This document shows positions 32,311 to 47,176 of a DNA stretch of 64,000 nt, piece by piece. The stretch is taken from contig BSBK01008432.1 of NCBI GenBank assembly GCA_027943335.1, positions 216,001-280,000 of the forward strand, given 5' to 3'. Origin of the DNA: Chamaecyparis obtusa (lineage: Eukaryota > Streptophyta > Pinopsida > Cupressales > Cupressaceae). Within the stretch, counting starts at the first letter, position 1. Every line of letters starts with the position of its first letter. The notes under the pieces were generated by a model. That model did no database searches. It saw nothing but the letters and a program-made list of their open reading frames with translations, and was not told where the DNA came from. The translations under genes and the position numbers were made by a program.

Positions 32311-33330
32311 TTATGAAGATTCATTCTCTATGATTACAAGAAGAGCCAGATATTCTTCAAGGGAGTTAATTTGAGGACATGAATCCAATCTAATCTTATC
32401 ACAACCCAGATTTGCTAAATAATCTACCAAAGCATTACCTTCTCTATATGTATGCAAAATGATGAAGTTATTCAAGGAATCAATGAAACCCCAAATTTGG
32501 AGAAGAATATAACTTATCTTCCAATTGTCAATCTTCCTATGAATGCAAGCATTGATAATGACTGAAGAATATCCTTCAATGTGAAGGTTAGAGAATGACA
32601 ACTTTTTTGCAAGAGTCAAACCCTCTAACAGGGCAACAACTTTGGTCATGTTATTAGTGCCAAGACTAATAGATAAAGCTGATAGGGCAAGAAATTTACC
32701 TGTATGGTCTCTCAAACAAGCACCAATTCCTGACTCACCAAGATTCCCTCTCGAGGAACCATCAAAATTTAACTTTATAAAAGGTAGGTCAAGCAGTTTC
32801 CATTTAATAGTGGATCTGCAAATATGAGACTTTTTGATTTGAGGGAAGATAGGAGAAGAAGGAAAGGATATAAGTTTCCAAGAAGATGTTACTAAATTGT
32901 CCCAAGAAGAAAAATTGGTATTTGGATTAAATTGGAGATAGGACATGTTGTTGACTTACTCATATATAAGCCTTTCTATTATGGATAGGACTGAGGAGAT
33001 GTCCGAACTGACTTTCCTAAAAATTCTTTTATTCTTTTCCCACCAAATTGACCAAAGAACTGAGGAGGGAATGATAATCCATAAACATGAAAATAAGGAG
33101 CTCACAAATAGAATTGGCCAAGATTAAAAAAGCTCCCATAGGGAATTGGGAAGAGGGAAAGAAATGGATAGCTTTTCCATGACAAAGACCAACATTGATG
33201 GGCAAAATGACAATGAACAAAAAGATGATCCACTATTTCTGTATGCATATCACATAAAACACAATTAAAAGGGGGAGCTATTTGAAGTCTAGCTAACCTG
33301 TCACTAGATAGGATTCTACCTTGGATAGAA
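32311..33330 (-). pseudogene. LINE F ORF2: zf-RVT and C-terminal RNase H
   Basis: The zf-RVT signature is readable around 33180-33290 on the minus strand (CVLCDMHTEIVDHLFVHC). The RNase H block (32946-32311) has KLNFDGSSRGNLGESGIGAC (first Asp), MTKVVALLEGLTLAKKLS (Glu), LHIEGYSSVIIN (the usual EGDS Asp is replaced by Tyr) and HTYREGNALVDYLANLG (last Asp). RNase H would remove RNA from the hybrid. It is intact in length but one catalytic Asp is missing, so it is probably inactive. Confidence 0.88.
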
Positions 33331-33885
33331 AGCCAAGAGAAAAATCTCGCTTTAGGGAGAACAGACTTATCCTAACAGAAGGAAAAAGCTCGGTGATTTC
33401 TATGATGATTACCCATTTGTTGGAGGGCCATATAACTAGATTTAACAGAATACAAACCATTTTTGGAGGGACACCATATCAGCTTATCAATACCTTTGGA
33501 TATGTAAAATGATCTATTTGCAAGGATAGCCGAGAACTCCCTAGCAATAGATATGTCTATGGGAAGGATGGATGGATCTTTCCAGATAACCTTGTGTCAG
33601 AATATCCACATGATCCACATAGTCTACAAGTAATTTCCCCCAATGAGTAATGGAAACATTCATAATTTCTTCTAGAGAATTCAAGGAGCATAGGGGAGGA
33701 AATCCATTCTAGGAGTCTTTCCAAAAGAAAACACTAGAACCATTATGAACCTGCTAGGATAGGAATTTTGTGACAACTTCTCTAGATGATATCATAAAGT
33801 TCCATGTGGGAGAGACAGAAGGAGGGTTGGAAATGGTGAAAATTCTATTAGGATTAGAAGAGTCTAGATATTTTTCTTGCATAAT

Positions 33886-35661
33886 CTAACACCATAATGC
33901 ATGTGGCTTGTAATACATATTCCAAACTAATTTCCCACCAAAAGCTTTGTTTCTAAGGCATAAATTGTGAAGCCCCACCCCTCCAGATGATTTATAGATG
34001 CAGAGTTTCTGTAGGGAGACAAGAGGGACTTTATTTTCATTAGTCATATTAGAGGACCAAAGGAAAGAAAAAATAATTATTTCAATTTGAATTATTATTG
34101 ACTTAGGAGCTTGAAGGACAGAAATGTAATAGTTAGGGATAGTTATTAAAATAGTTTTGATTAATAAAATCTTGCCAAAGAGTGAGAGCCATCTTTCCTT
34201 CCAAGCGGAAATTCTACTTTTTAATCTAGAAATCACATTATCCCAGTAAGATATTTTAACTTGACCAAAGAAAAATGGGATACCAAGATAGGTGGAGGGA
34301 AGATCATCTAGAGGGAATCCAAAGATGCTGTAAATTCTCTGCTGAATAGAGTTTGGAGTAAAAAACATATAGATTTTGGATTTGATGGGGTTGATAACTT
34401 GACCAGACCTAGAAGTGTAAGTGTCCAAAATATGTTTGATGCATTTAGCCTCTTGAATGTCAGATTTCCCAAATAGAAGTGTGTCATCAACAAAGAAATT
34501 ATGGGAAATAGACAAATCTGAATTAGGAATTCTTATACCCTTCCAATTGGAGAGTTTATGTTTTTGGATAGTTCTACTAAATGCCTCTGCCATTATAATA
34601 AATAGAAAGGGGGACAGAGGATCTCCTTGCCAAACTCCTTGAGTGGCATGAAAAAATCCAAAGGGGACACCATTAATTAAAACTAAAAGAGATGCACCTA
34701 ATAGACAATTCTTAATCCATTTGCACTGTGCCTATGAAAATCCAAATTTTTTAAGAAACTTAAGAAGGAATGACCAACTTACTTTGTCATATTCTTTCAT
34801 CATGTCTAATTTCAGCACAAAAGAATGAATCTAAAGAGACTCAATAGTGTGAAGAACTTCTAAGGTGACTAAAGCACCATCAGATGTATCCCTACCTAGC
34901 ACAAAACCTCCTTGCTGAGGAGAAATAATTCTAGAAATAAAAGGTTTAAGTCTAAGATAAATATCCTTGGTAAAAATCTGATAAATAGAATTGCACAAAG
35001 AGATAGGTCTAAAATCTGCAAAGCTACTGGGTGTTTTGGATTTGGGGATCAATGTGAGATTGGTTTTATTGAAATTCTTAAGAATATAGCCTTTTCTATG
35101 AGATTATTCTATGGCCAACAAAAGGTTGAAATTAATAACATCCCAACATTTTTGGAAGAAGAGCATTGTAAAGCCATCTGGACCAGGAGCCTTATCTGGT
35201 GCCATAGAAAAAAAAGCAAAGTGAAGTTCCTCCATATTAAAGGGATTCATTAAATGATCATTCTCCCTATGTGAAATGAGAGAGGGTATGGAGTGCTAAA
35301 GGTCATCCATAGAAAGCTTATTCTCAGATTGGGATGAGTTCGAAGCAAGCAAGTTTTTAAAAAAACAAACCCCCTCATTACTAATTTGTTGCCGAGAATT
35401 TAGAATTTCTCCTGATACAACATCCTTAATGGAGAGACTAGAAGAGGAAGCTTTTCTAATTTTAGTAGAAGTATGAAAAAACTTGGTATTTCTATCCCCC
35501 TCTTTCAGCCAAAGCTCTCGAGATTTTTGTCTCCAATAGATTTCTTCTCTAGAGTAGAGAGTTTCCCAATAGATTTCGAGGGATTTTTGTTTCTCATAAA
35601 TAGAAGAATTCAAACCATCCTTGATGATCTGATCAGCAATAAGAGAAAGGTCATTTTCCAC
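33886..35661 (-). pseudogene. LINE F ORF2: reverse transcriptase
   Basis: On the minus strand, a linker block (35661-35296: WLKEGDRNTKFFHTSTKIRK) leads into RT. Its motifs are IPKSKTPSSFADFRPISLCN, RLKPFISRIISPQQGGFVLG, QGVWQGDPLSPFLFIIMAEA, HNFFVDDTLLFGKS (the catalytic F-x-D-D box, as FVDDT) and LDDLPSTYLGIPFFFGQVK, followed by the thumb (WKERWLSLFGKILLIKTIL). It would copy the LINE RNA at the nicked target. Both catalytic aspartates are present. Short frameshifts or stops separate the blocks at 34831-34593. Confidence 0.92.
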
Positions 35662-35839
35662 CCTAGCTTTTTCCTAAAAGATGTTTTTGAAGACTTCCTT
35701 ATTCCAAATAACAATTTTAGACTTCACAAATTTAAGCTTATCAGAAAATTGGAACATCCTAGTGCCATTACAAAAGGGAGCACTTACCCACCATTGCCAA
35801 AGAAGGGAAAGGAAATGAGGATGGGTAAACTACATACTC

Positions 35840-36570
35840 TCAAATTTGAAAGTAGAATATTTCCTTTGACTTCCTGATACAATTATGTTTAAAGAAATAG
35901 GAAAGTGATAAGATTCTAAGGAAGTAAGATTTTTGCAGAAAGAGCATGATTGAGAAGCTTAAGATCACATGATACAATAAATCTATCCAACCTGGATGAA
36001 ATGGGGGAGGAAGATCTACGATTAGTCCAGGTATAAAGACCATTTGAAGGGGGAATCTCACATAAAGAATTGTTTAAAATAAAAAAGAAAACTCATCTAT
36101 AATTCTCTGAGCTATAAGATTCCCTCCTAATTTTTCATCTATAGATGAGATGGCATTAAAATCCTCACCTAGGATAAAAGGAACATCATCAAATTTATTG
36201 AATTGGTTAGTTAAAGATTTCCAAAGAACAAGCTTATCTTGTGGAGCAATTGGACCATAAATGTTGAACAAAAGGAAATTAATATCGAACCAAGAAATTT
36301 TTAGAAGCTGCCAGTTTGGATTTGCAGCCAAGAGTTGTCCCTTAATACTTTTATTATTCCAAAGGGTCACAAGACCTCCAAAATCACTAGAGGAGGGGAC
36401 ACAAGAGGAATCCCAAAAAGACCACTTCATAATTAACTTATCATAAGAATATTGAGATAATTTGGACTCTTGAAGGAGGATAATATCTGCTTGAGAATAA
36501 TCAATAAAAAAATTTATTCTTCTTCTTTTGTCAGGGGCATTTAAACCCCTAACATTCCAAGACAAAATCT

Positions 36571-36595
<25 letters not shown>
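35840..36595 (-). pseudogene. LINE F ORF2: endonuclease domain
   Basis: This is an apurinic-type (APE) endonuclease at the ORF2 start. MKILSWNVRGLNAPDKRRR carries the catalytic Asn. ADIILLQESKLS carries the catalytic Glu, and LLFNIYGP and PFILGEDFNAI follow (GGDFN is usual). After a frameshift near 36074 the domain continues as YTWTNRRSSSPISSRLDRF. The enzyme nicks the target DNA to prime reverse transcription. The catalytic Asn and Glu are present in the first block. The final His of the active site falls in the damaged part and is not clearly seen. Confidence 0.9.
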
Positions 36596-39081
<2,486 letters not shown>

Positions 39082-39875
39082 TTATATTTATAATCAAGGG
39101 ATCTAAAGAGTTTACCAAGCGAGAAAGGGGGAGGCAACGCCTCAACCCAGAAAAGTATCACAACTAATCAAAACATAACAACAGAGTACAAAATTAACAG
39201 AGTATATAACAGTTCTCGTGAATATGATCACAAAAAAAAGAGCTAGCAAGAAGCAGTACTATTCTTATTGAAGAATATCATCATAGTTCTCTACCCAAGA
39301 AGTGCACCCTTGAGCGCCCTCCATCTAGACCATCTTCTTTCTTTCCAGAATATGGGTAAAAATCTTGAGCTTGTCAAAATATGGACCTCTGTTATTCTTG
39401 ATTTCCTTAATCAGCTTCTTGAGCGCATCATCAAAAGTCATCTGGTTCTCCACAATACTAGCCCACTCAAAGCCATCTTTCATTTCATAGACGAACATAG
39501 TGGCATGTCCATCTCTGAGGAACCTTAGCAGTTTTGCTCTTTCCAAATTCGTCACACAACAAACCTACGAAATAATTTTAAAATGAATGAGTTTTCTAAG
39601 AAAACCAATAAGAGCTTTGTCGTTGCCTTAAAAATTTTCCTCATTTATGTACTTCAATATTAACCAAAGGATGAAAGAAGAAAGAATTTTCTAGAATAGA
39701 TTAGCATATTTTTTGAGACCATGTATAAATCCAGTAGTAATATCAAGAGTACAAACATGTTTAGTAAGAGATATTCCAAACATCAACCAAACTTCCCCCC
39801 GCAAAAATACAGTCAAAGAAAATGTGTCTCATAGTCTCAGGCATCCTACAGACCAAGCTTCATAATTTTTTAATA
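39082..39875 (-). mobile_element. LINE G: 5'-truncated LINE fragment
   Basis: On the minus strand the fragment starts in the zf-RVT zinc finger (CRMPETMRHIFFDC, about 39800-39860). It continues with a short open block (39555-39325: LERAKLLRFLRDGHATMFVY), then a 3' untranslated part, and ends in the (TAA)n tail at 38945-39081. A 5' truncation with an intact simple-repeat tail is the usual product of target-primed reverse transcription. No RNase H follows the zinc finger here, unlike in LINE F, so the two belong to different LINE subfamilies. Confidence 0.65.
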
Positions 39876-40683
39876 ATATATTTTATTTTAAATATATATT
39901 TATTAGTTTATAGTATATAATATATATTATTCAAAAAAATTTAGAAAAAAAGGGGCGAACACTTTGATTGCTATGAACTTTTGTGAGGCCACAAATAGAG
40001 GACCTAAAAAAAATAAGCATCTCAACATACCATGTTGGCCATATTGGGTCTATATTATGTAATCCAATATAACAAAATAATTTTATTTATTGAAAATTGT
40101 TTTAAATTAATCTATACTATTAAATTTTTAAAATTTATTTTAAGCCATTAATTAGGGATAGTAAAATAATTTGTTTTCTATTTGAGTATGCTATGTTAAT
40201 CAGAAAATTATATATTGTTTTCTTATTTAAAATTTATTTTTAATTTTTTAATAGTGAATAGTTAGTTATATGCATGCAAATACATAAACATAAAGAAAAA
40301 AGATTATTTATACTTATTTTAAAATGTTACTTTAATTAGAAATATTTATTTCCACGCATTGAATATTAAAATTAAAATTAAAAAAATAGTGGGAAGATTT
40401 AAACCTAAAATGAAGATATTTCAAATAATTAGATGTGTCATTGATTTGAAGTTATCTATTGAAATTTTTATTGCACAAGAAATGTCATTTGCTAAATGAC
40501 CTATCAATTGACGTCACCTACAAGACAAATGTATGCAAAAAAAAATATACCAATTATTAGTTCATGTCTAACTCAACGAACTAAACTTAACTAGTAATTA
40601 TTAATTGATTTTTAAGAAAATTACATTGAAGATATTTTCTCTTATTTAAATAATTTTTAGTTTTCTTTATGCATAAATGTAAG
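39876..40683. other. AT-rich spacer
   Basis: I see no reading frame or repeat structure, only long A/T runs. Confidence 0.65.
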
Positions 40684-41270
40684 TGTAGACACCTAAATTC
40701 GATTACATAAATAAATAATCTTATTTAGTTCTCTCCTAGGATATTAAATGATTAAGTATTTAATATTTAATTAATTTATGCCATCCCCTAGTATTTAATT
40801 AACTATAGCTTGATTAATTATCTAAATGACAACCCATAGTCTGATAATTAATTAAATCCATATTCCTCTATTAATTTCAATAAATACATAAGTTTATTAA
40901 AATTAATTCCCCAAATTCCTTCTTTGATTAAATAATTAGATAATGCCCCATGATTAGCTAATCTCCTCCACTCATTCTCTCTCCTCCCATCACATCCTCT
41001 TAATTCTCTCACTTGCCCTCTAATCAAAACCTAATCACCAACTAAACATTTGTACAATTGTAATCTAAAGATTAAAAAATCATAACCCAACCCAAGTTAA
41101 CCCTCATGTCACATCCTCACGTCTCCCAATCCTCAAACCTCATGTTAACCTTAAATGATCTTACATCCCTCTTATCCACTCCACCCATCTCTTACATCTT
41201 TGTCCCCTCTCACGTCTCCCAAAATGGTCACATACAAAATAATTTCAATCATACTTACTCTACAAGGATT
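40684..41270 (+). repeat. Possible LTR remnant related to element C
   Basis: The sequence starts TGTAGACACCTAAATTCG, like the element C LTR start (TGTAGACACCGAAAAATC). An AT-rich block of TTAATTAA-type repeats follows, then a C/T-rich part (CTCTCCTCCCATCACATCC), the same order of composition as in the C LTR. No second copy or coding region is seen, so it would be a solo or truncated LTR. Confidence 0.4.
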
Positions 41271-42249
41271 TTGAAAAAACTATTTTTTAAAATATTTTTT
41301 TAATTAATTACTTAAAATTAGAAATGAATCTCATTAGCGAAAAAGAATGCATTTCTAGATCAAACATTGTTAGCAACACAAAAATAAATATACATGCTCA
41401 GCCATATCATCGATCATCCAAAAGAACCCAACATAATCAGGCAATAAAATATTCAGTAATCTCTATGAACCAACAATTTTACAACCACAACAATCCATCA
41501 CAGCATCATAATCCAAGCCTTCAAACATATTCAGAAAATCATTCATCTGTAGAAATATAAGTATTGAATCTGTAGATTAAAACATTCATTCAACATTAAG
41601 ATTGAACCACCAACATGCAGTGATTATTACCTCAGGAAGAATAGTAAGTTAACCTTAACAGTCATGAATCTTATCAAGATCTAGCAACGAGCTCGCTCTG
41701 CCTTATTTTGCAACGAATTTGCTCTACTAACAACAACATATCACACCTAGATTTAGCAAAAAAATCTCTCGATTGGGTGGTGAGTTGTTTTCATAAATTC
41801 CTCCATGTAACATTGGAAGCAAATTGGAATGCACATTGAGATCTGCAACAATGTTTGGCATGCACTTTCAAACCCAGCTCCAGTTTCTTTCAAGCTTCAG
41901 CAAATGGGTGACATAAATCTCAACACTTCTCCTCTATAACAAATGCTTTTTTGAAAATAATTTTTTATTTCTAGATTTGGTTAATAATAATTTTAAATTA
42001 TTATCTACAAAAATTATAAGTTGTGAATTTATAGTTACTGATTAACTAAAGAAGTGCATATATTCTTAGGATAAAAATTAGTTGAAATTATTAAAGAAAT
42101 AATTCATTAGCGAAAATGAATCCTACGAACTCTGTGTTTTGTCTGATCTATGTGAACCAGGTAGCTAGGGAAAAATTTGACAAACAATGACAATCCAAAC
42201 GATAGGAAGCAATGTTTAATCCCCCCAAAACTTGAATTCCTTCCCAACC
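41271..42249. other. Spacer, possibly including the LINE E 5' untranslated region
   Basis: Apart from short open frames without domains I see nothing here. The short phrase CATTAGCGAAAA occurs twice (about 41331 and 42106). The last part may be LINE E leader. Confidence 0.5.
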
Positions 42250-42307
42250 TTATCCTTAAAAATCACATAGGTTAAAATTACCCTCTAAAAGAAGACTGAG
42301 ATCGACT

Positions 42308-43970
42308 ATGTCCAAACATGGCTTTGATTCTAATTCTTTCATTCCTCTGAGAGATCTGGTTATGAGATCATCCTTGCCTAAACTCAAAATAGATCCCATA
42401 GCCAAATTGGCTAGGAAGGGAGCCCCAAGGAGCCAAGACGAAGCAGTTCTCCCTAATCCAATAACTAAAAACAAAGAGGAAATCCTCACTCTAGATCTTC
42501 AAGGTTATGAAGTGGATTATACCTAGCTATAATGGAAAAAGTATAGACTATATGCCAGATGGATGGGAACAGGTACAGAGGTGGAATCTATTGTGATATC
42601 ATTGAAAGAATATTATGGTAAGAAATTAGAAGTAACTATCTTGGAAAATTATTTTATTTACATTGATTGTTGCAGCTCGAGTTTGAAAACAGAATTTTTA
42701 TTTAAAAATGCCCTTGTTTTCAAAGGCAATTATTTAAAGTCCTTGACTGAAAATCTTTCTTTAACCCAAACAACCCAAGATCCTTCTTAATAGATTGTGC
42801 TATCAATTTTCCTAATCTTCCTATTGAACTACTAACAAAAGATACTCTTAAACTGATAGGCAACAAGTTAGGGAAATATGTAGGTTCTGTAGAAACTGAA
42901 TTGAGGTTCTCTAGTCCGATTATGATAGTCAATATGAATTCCAACATCTGTAAACCTAATCCTTTGAAGATCTGCATTAAAGGAAGGTCACTCATGATAG
43001 AACCAAGATTTGCAGAAAGGTCTTTCATAGATGACCTAGCCTTAGTTTCTTCGATCCTGAATCGAAGCCCTTCTTTTCCTTATCCTCCTCTAGATAAAAA
43101 AATTATCCTTAATAATGAAAAGGGAGGCTTTGAAATTCTAGAATACCCTATAGGGGATGATTTGGAAGACGGGGAAATAAGAGTAGTTTTTCTCTCTCCC
43201 CTCAATTATAGTGGGAACTTTTATCTCTATAGATCATGGAGGGGAGGCTACAAAATTCATCATGAATGCCCCCCTTTAGCCTAAATAGAGTTAGAGACAA
43301 TTGTAGACAAAATAAGGGGTGAGGAAAGTTCCAAGAAAGATCTTAGCAAAAATGTGGGGGTGGGGACTCCAAAAGGGATAAGCCAAGCAAAAAGATATAG
43401 AAAAAATACTTAATGAGGAAGAAAGAGGCTTAAGAATTGAAACAAGTCGGAAGAGAGAGAGAGAGGAAAAGGATTATGGAGGAGAGGATCACATGGATAA
43501 TGACATAGATATCCAAGAGGAAACATTATGTCCATCAAGCCCTTCAAATGAGGAACCTGATAGCCAAGCTAGAGTGAAGGAAGAGGCTAGGATCATTTTT
43601 GAGCATTTATGCAATTTTGTAGTTAGAGAACTCGTGAATGAATTTATGGATGAAATTTGCAATGAGGAAGAACTACTAAGAAAGAAGGAATTGTTGATCA
43701 AGGAAATTCTAGAAAGTGATGATCTGATGGAGAAAGAGGAAATGGAACAACTACTAGCAAAACTAGAATAACAAGAACTAGATGATGAGAAAAGTTGGGG
43801 ATAGCCATGACTCAACCAAGTAAGAATAACCTTGATTATGTAAAAACAAATAAAAAGAGGCGAAGAAAATCCCTACAAGAACTAAGGATGAGGGATGGAT
43901 GTGCTCATGGTAAATCCAAATTAACCAATATCTTTAATGCAGGGAAGGGGAAGATCCTTCCCAAGTCACC
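42308..43970 (+). pseudogene. LINE E ORF1 (DUF4283-like, broken)
   Basis: This starts at ATG 42308 with PLRDLVMRSSLPKLKIDPIA. The DUF4283-type domain is readable across frameshifts: YRLYARWMGTG, ISLKEYYGKKLEVTILE, YFIYIDCCSSSLKTEF, FKGNYLKSL, NFPNLPIELLTKDTLKLIG and FSSPIMIVNMNSN. An acidic E/L-rich segment (43493-43771) could form a coiled coil. The protein would bind LINE RNA. Stops after 42523 and 42788 and a frame change before 42901 break it. Confidence 0.78.
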
Positions 43971-44700
43971 ATGAATGTCCTAACTTGGAATGTTAGGGGT
44001 TTAAAAGCCCCTAACAAGTAGTGGGTCTTAAAATGTTGCATATCAAAAAGAAAAGAATAATTCATTTTATTACATGAAATGAAACTAGATAGGAATGATC
44101 TGGAAGGTTTAAAAAAGAAGCTAGGATTTAGGGAGATATAGGGATCTCCAACTAGGGGAGCCTCAGAAGGTTTGGATTTCATATGGGACCCAAGGTTTTA
44201 GACTATAACATCTTTAGAAGATCATGGAAATTGGATTTGCAGCTTAGTAAGAAGCTCCCAAATAGATTTGAACTTCAGGATTTTTAATGTGTATGGACCT
44301 ATTCAAAATATGGAGAAAATTAGAGTTTGGAAAGAGATTAAAGAAAAATTAATTGTTTATAAAGAGAGATTTTAATCATACGAGGGGATTTTAATACTAT
44401 AACTAAGGCATCAAAAAAATGGGGTGGAACTTAGAAACTCCCTAAAGCAACAGTAGATTTTAATGAATGGATTAATAAAAATAGACTAATACATGTCGCC
44501 ACTTCCAGAGATAGCTACACTTGGAATAATAGGAGAAAAGGATTCAGTTTTATTGCGGAGAAACTGTATGGATTTATTTTAAATGGGGATATGAAAGAAT
44601 TACCATTTACTCTATAATCAGAAGTGAAACCCATCTTAGGTTCCTATCATTACCCAGTTGAATTACGCATAATAAAGGATAAAAATGCAGATAATTGTCC
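43971..44700 (+). pseudogene. LINE E ORF2: endonuclease domain (heavily damaged)
   Basis: ATG 43971 opens MNVLTWNVRGLKAPNK, the start of the APE-type endonuclease with its catalytic Asn. Later pieces such as FRIFNVYGPIQNMEK and SYTWNNRRKGFSF show the domain continues through frameshifts. The catalytic Glu motif (normally LQETK) reads LHEMK. This would nick target DNA. The copy is clearly inactive. Confidence 0.85.
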
Positions 44701-44869
44701 TTTCAAATTTTAACAAATGTGGTTTAAGGATGAGGGGATTTTAAAGATGATAGAAAAATGGAAGAATTAAATTGTGTTATCTAGGTCTAAACTTTACTAA
44801 GTGGTTAACAAACTAAAATTTATTAAGTAAAGGCTTAAGGTCTGTAATTTTGAACACTTTGGTAATATC

Positions 44870-45748
44870 TTTGAAAATAAGGAAGAATTGGAAGTAGAGT
44901 TGGAGAATCTAAACAAGGAGTTTATATAGAAACAGATGAATTTAGCCTTATATGAAAGAGAGAAGTGCCTAATGAAGGATTATGAAGACATCTTAACCAA
45001 AGAGGAACTATTTTGGAGACAAAAATCAAGAGAAACATAGTTTGAAGTAGGGGATAAAAACACAAAATTCTTTCACAACATCACAAAACAACTTAGAATA
45101 GCTAATAGAATCACTTCCATTCAAAATAAGGATTGGGAAAAACCATAGGACCTAGATGATATTGCAAAAGGGGTAATAAAGTACTTTGAATAAATTATCT
45201 TCAATAATAATGGTAACCAGAACCTAGGGGCACAAGAAAGCATCATTAAGAACATTCCAAATCTTATATCCAAAGAAAAAAATAAAACATTGTTGGGAAA
45301 ATTTACCTTTGAGGAAGTAAGTATGGCCCTTAAGCAAATGAATCCGGATAAATCTCCAAACCCGGATGGGTTTCTGACAATGTTTTTTTTTTAAATGTTG
45401 GGACTTCATAGGGATGGAGGTAACTGAGGCTTTAGAAGGAGTACAAAATTTGGGAAAACTCCTCAAAGAGGTGAGTAATACTTGTATTGCCCTTATCCCC
45501 AAAAAGGAGATATCAGATACCTTTAATGATTATCGTCGCATGGCTCTTTGTAATACTCTCTATAAATTATTAACTAAGACTATTGCAATAAGAATCCAGA
45601 AACTTCTCCCAAACTTGATTAACGAGGAACAAACAAGGTTTGTATAGAGTAGATCTATCTTCAATGGAGTAATTATCACCCAAGAGGTCATTCATACCAT
45701 TCAAAACAACAAAGAGCCTAGTATGTTAATTAAGCTAGATATTAAAAA
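44870..45748 (+). pseudogene. LINE E ORF2: RT, first half
   Basis: Readable pieces are FEVGDKNTKFFHNITKQLRI (with a stop where Trp is expected before it), FTFEEVSMALKQMNPDKSPN, TCIALIPKKEISDTFNDYRR, LCNTLYKLLTKTIAIRIQKL, INEEQTRFV and MLIKLDIK. At that point Copia D interrupts. The order matches plant L1 RT. Frameshifts occur near 45390-45480. Confidence 0.9.
45744..45748. other. Target-site duplication of Copia D (left)
   Basis: AAAAA here is repeated at 52073-52077. Together with the exact codon repair of LINE E this defines the insertion. Confidence 0.88.
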
Positions 45749-46066
45749 TGTTAGAGTAAAGAATTAATTTAATTACATTGATTAAATTAACTTTACTACC
45801 TCTTAAGAATTCACTTTATGCACTTGCATTAGTCATTTAATAATTAGATCTAATTATTAAATGCCTATTTACCTATTAGGTTTTACGGTCTCCTTCTATA
45901 AGGATTGATTCGTTGTATGTTTTTATGCATTCTTTTGGCTAATAATAAACTTTCATATTGTCAGAGAAAAACCTTCTTATTTGTTTCCTACAAATTTCTT
46001 CCTTGTGACAGGTTTTTGCATGCAGGTTTCTTGGGCTAATAGATTTATTTTTCATCAAATCTTACA
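45749..46066 (+). repeat. Copia D 5' LTR
   Basis: This LTR of 318 bases starts TGTTAGAGTAAAG and ends AATCTTACA, next to TGGTATCAGAG. Its 3' half matches 51938-52072. Confidence 0.9.
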
Positions 46067-46078
46067 TGGTATCAGAGA
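46067..46078 (+). other. Primer binding site of Copia D
   Basis: TGGTATCAGAGA follows the LTR with no gap. It is complementary to the 3' end of initiator tRNA-Met. Confidence 0.93.
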
Positions 46079-47176
46079 GGGATCTGCTATAGCTTGTTCA
46101 TGTTTGAAGAAAAAAAGAGCAGCAAGGGTTTGACATAAGAAATTTGGGATTTTTTGGCTAATTTGAGAGGTTTTGGTTGTAGTTTTCAGATCTGGTATTC
46201 TTTGCAGAACGTTATTTTTTGTTTCTTTTTTGCATGCAAAAAAGATAAAAGAAAATTTTAGCACTTTTTACACATGCATGCCTATAAAAGGGTATTTTTT
46301 TGGGTTTCCTTCTTGGTGTCGTTTACAATGGTGTCCTTTCCGGTGTCATTTACCAGACCTACACCTTATTCCTTTGACCATCGTGCATGAGCTGACATTT
46401 GCATTGGCAGATTTGAAAAGGCAAAACTTCAGACCCCTGCAGGCACTGTACTTTGACTTGCAAGCTTTTTTACCTATGATTTCTATCTAGATCTATAGTT
46501 ATTTCCATTAGAAAAATTCAAAGGTACACATGATACGCATTTGAAGCTTTTTTTTCTCTCTCATTGTAAGCAATCTTTTCTAGCTTCTAGGGTTTGGTTT
46601 ATTGAATTATGGGGGGTGTTTTATTTCTTTTTTTTTGTAATTTACTTCAGTAAACTTGAAATTAAATCAAAACAAAACCCCTTCTAAAAATATTTCCAAG
46701 AACTCTTCTTGTTTAGAACTTCTGACCCCTCATAACTATCACACATGGAAATCCCTGATGACACGGCTTCTCCAGTCAAAAGGGTTGTGGTCTTGTTTAG
46801 ACACATTGCAGCCAATTTTATAGATGCCTTTCGAGGTCATGCAACATAGGAACAAGATGGATGAGGAAATGGGGTTGATTTATTTACATGTATCAAATAG
46901 TCTACAGCTTCATCTTGATGGGTGCAATACCCCTCTAGCTATGTGGACCAAGCTTAATGACTTTTTTGGTATAGTGAATGAGTTTAGCACACTTCAGATT
47001 GACGTAGAGCTACCTCTCTTATATCAAATTATTTTCCATCCATTGAGGAATTCTTGATGAAGTTCAAGAAGCAGAGATCTTTGTTACAAGGATGTGGAAA
47101 GACTAAGACTAACACAGAGTGTATCTACCTGATTTTGTCAAAGCTTCAGGGAAACTTCCAGATTTTATCCTCTACC

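Larger units (their letters stand above)
42250..45748 (+). mobile_element. LINE E, 5' part
   Basis: This is a plant L1-type LINE on the plus strand: ORF1 (about 42308-43970), then endonuclease from 43971 and the first half of RT. It is interrupted at 45748, in the middle of the RT motif D-I-K-K-A-Y-D, by Copia element D, and continues at 52073. The 5' end is not sharply defined. Both parts carry many stops and frameshifts. Confidence 0.88.

Noticed and set aside
43489..43815. Ser-rich 108-codon minus-strand frame
   Set aside because: It is antisense to the E/L-rich part of LINE E ORF1, and the Ser runs come from reversed Glu-rich codons.
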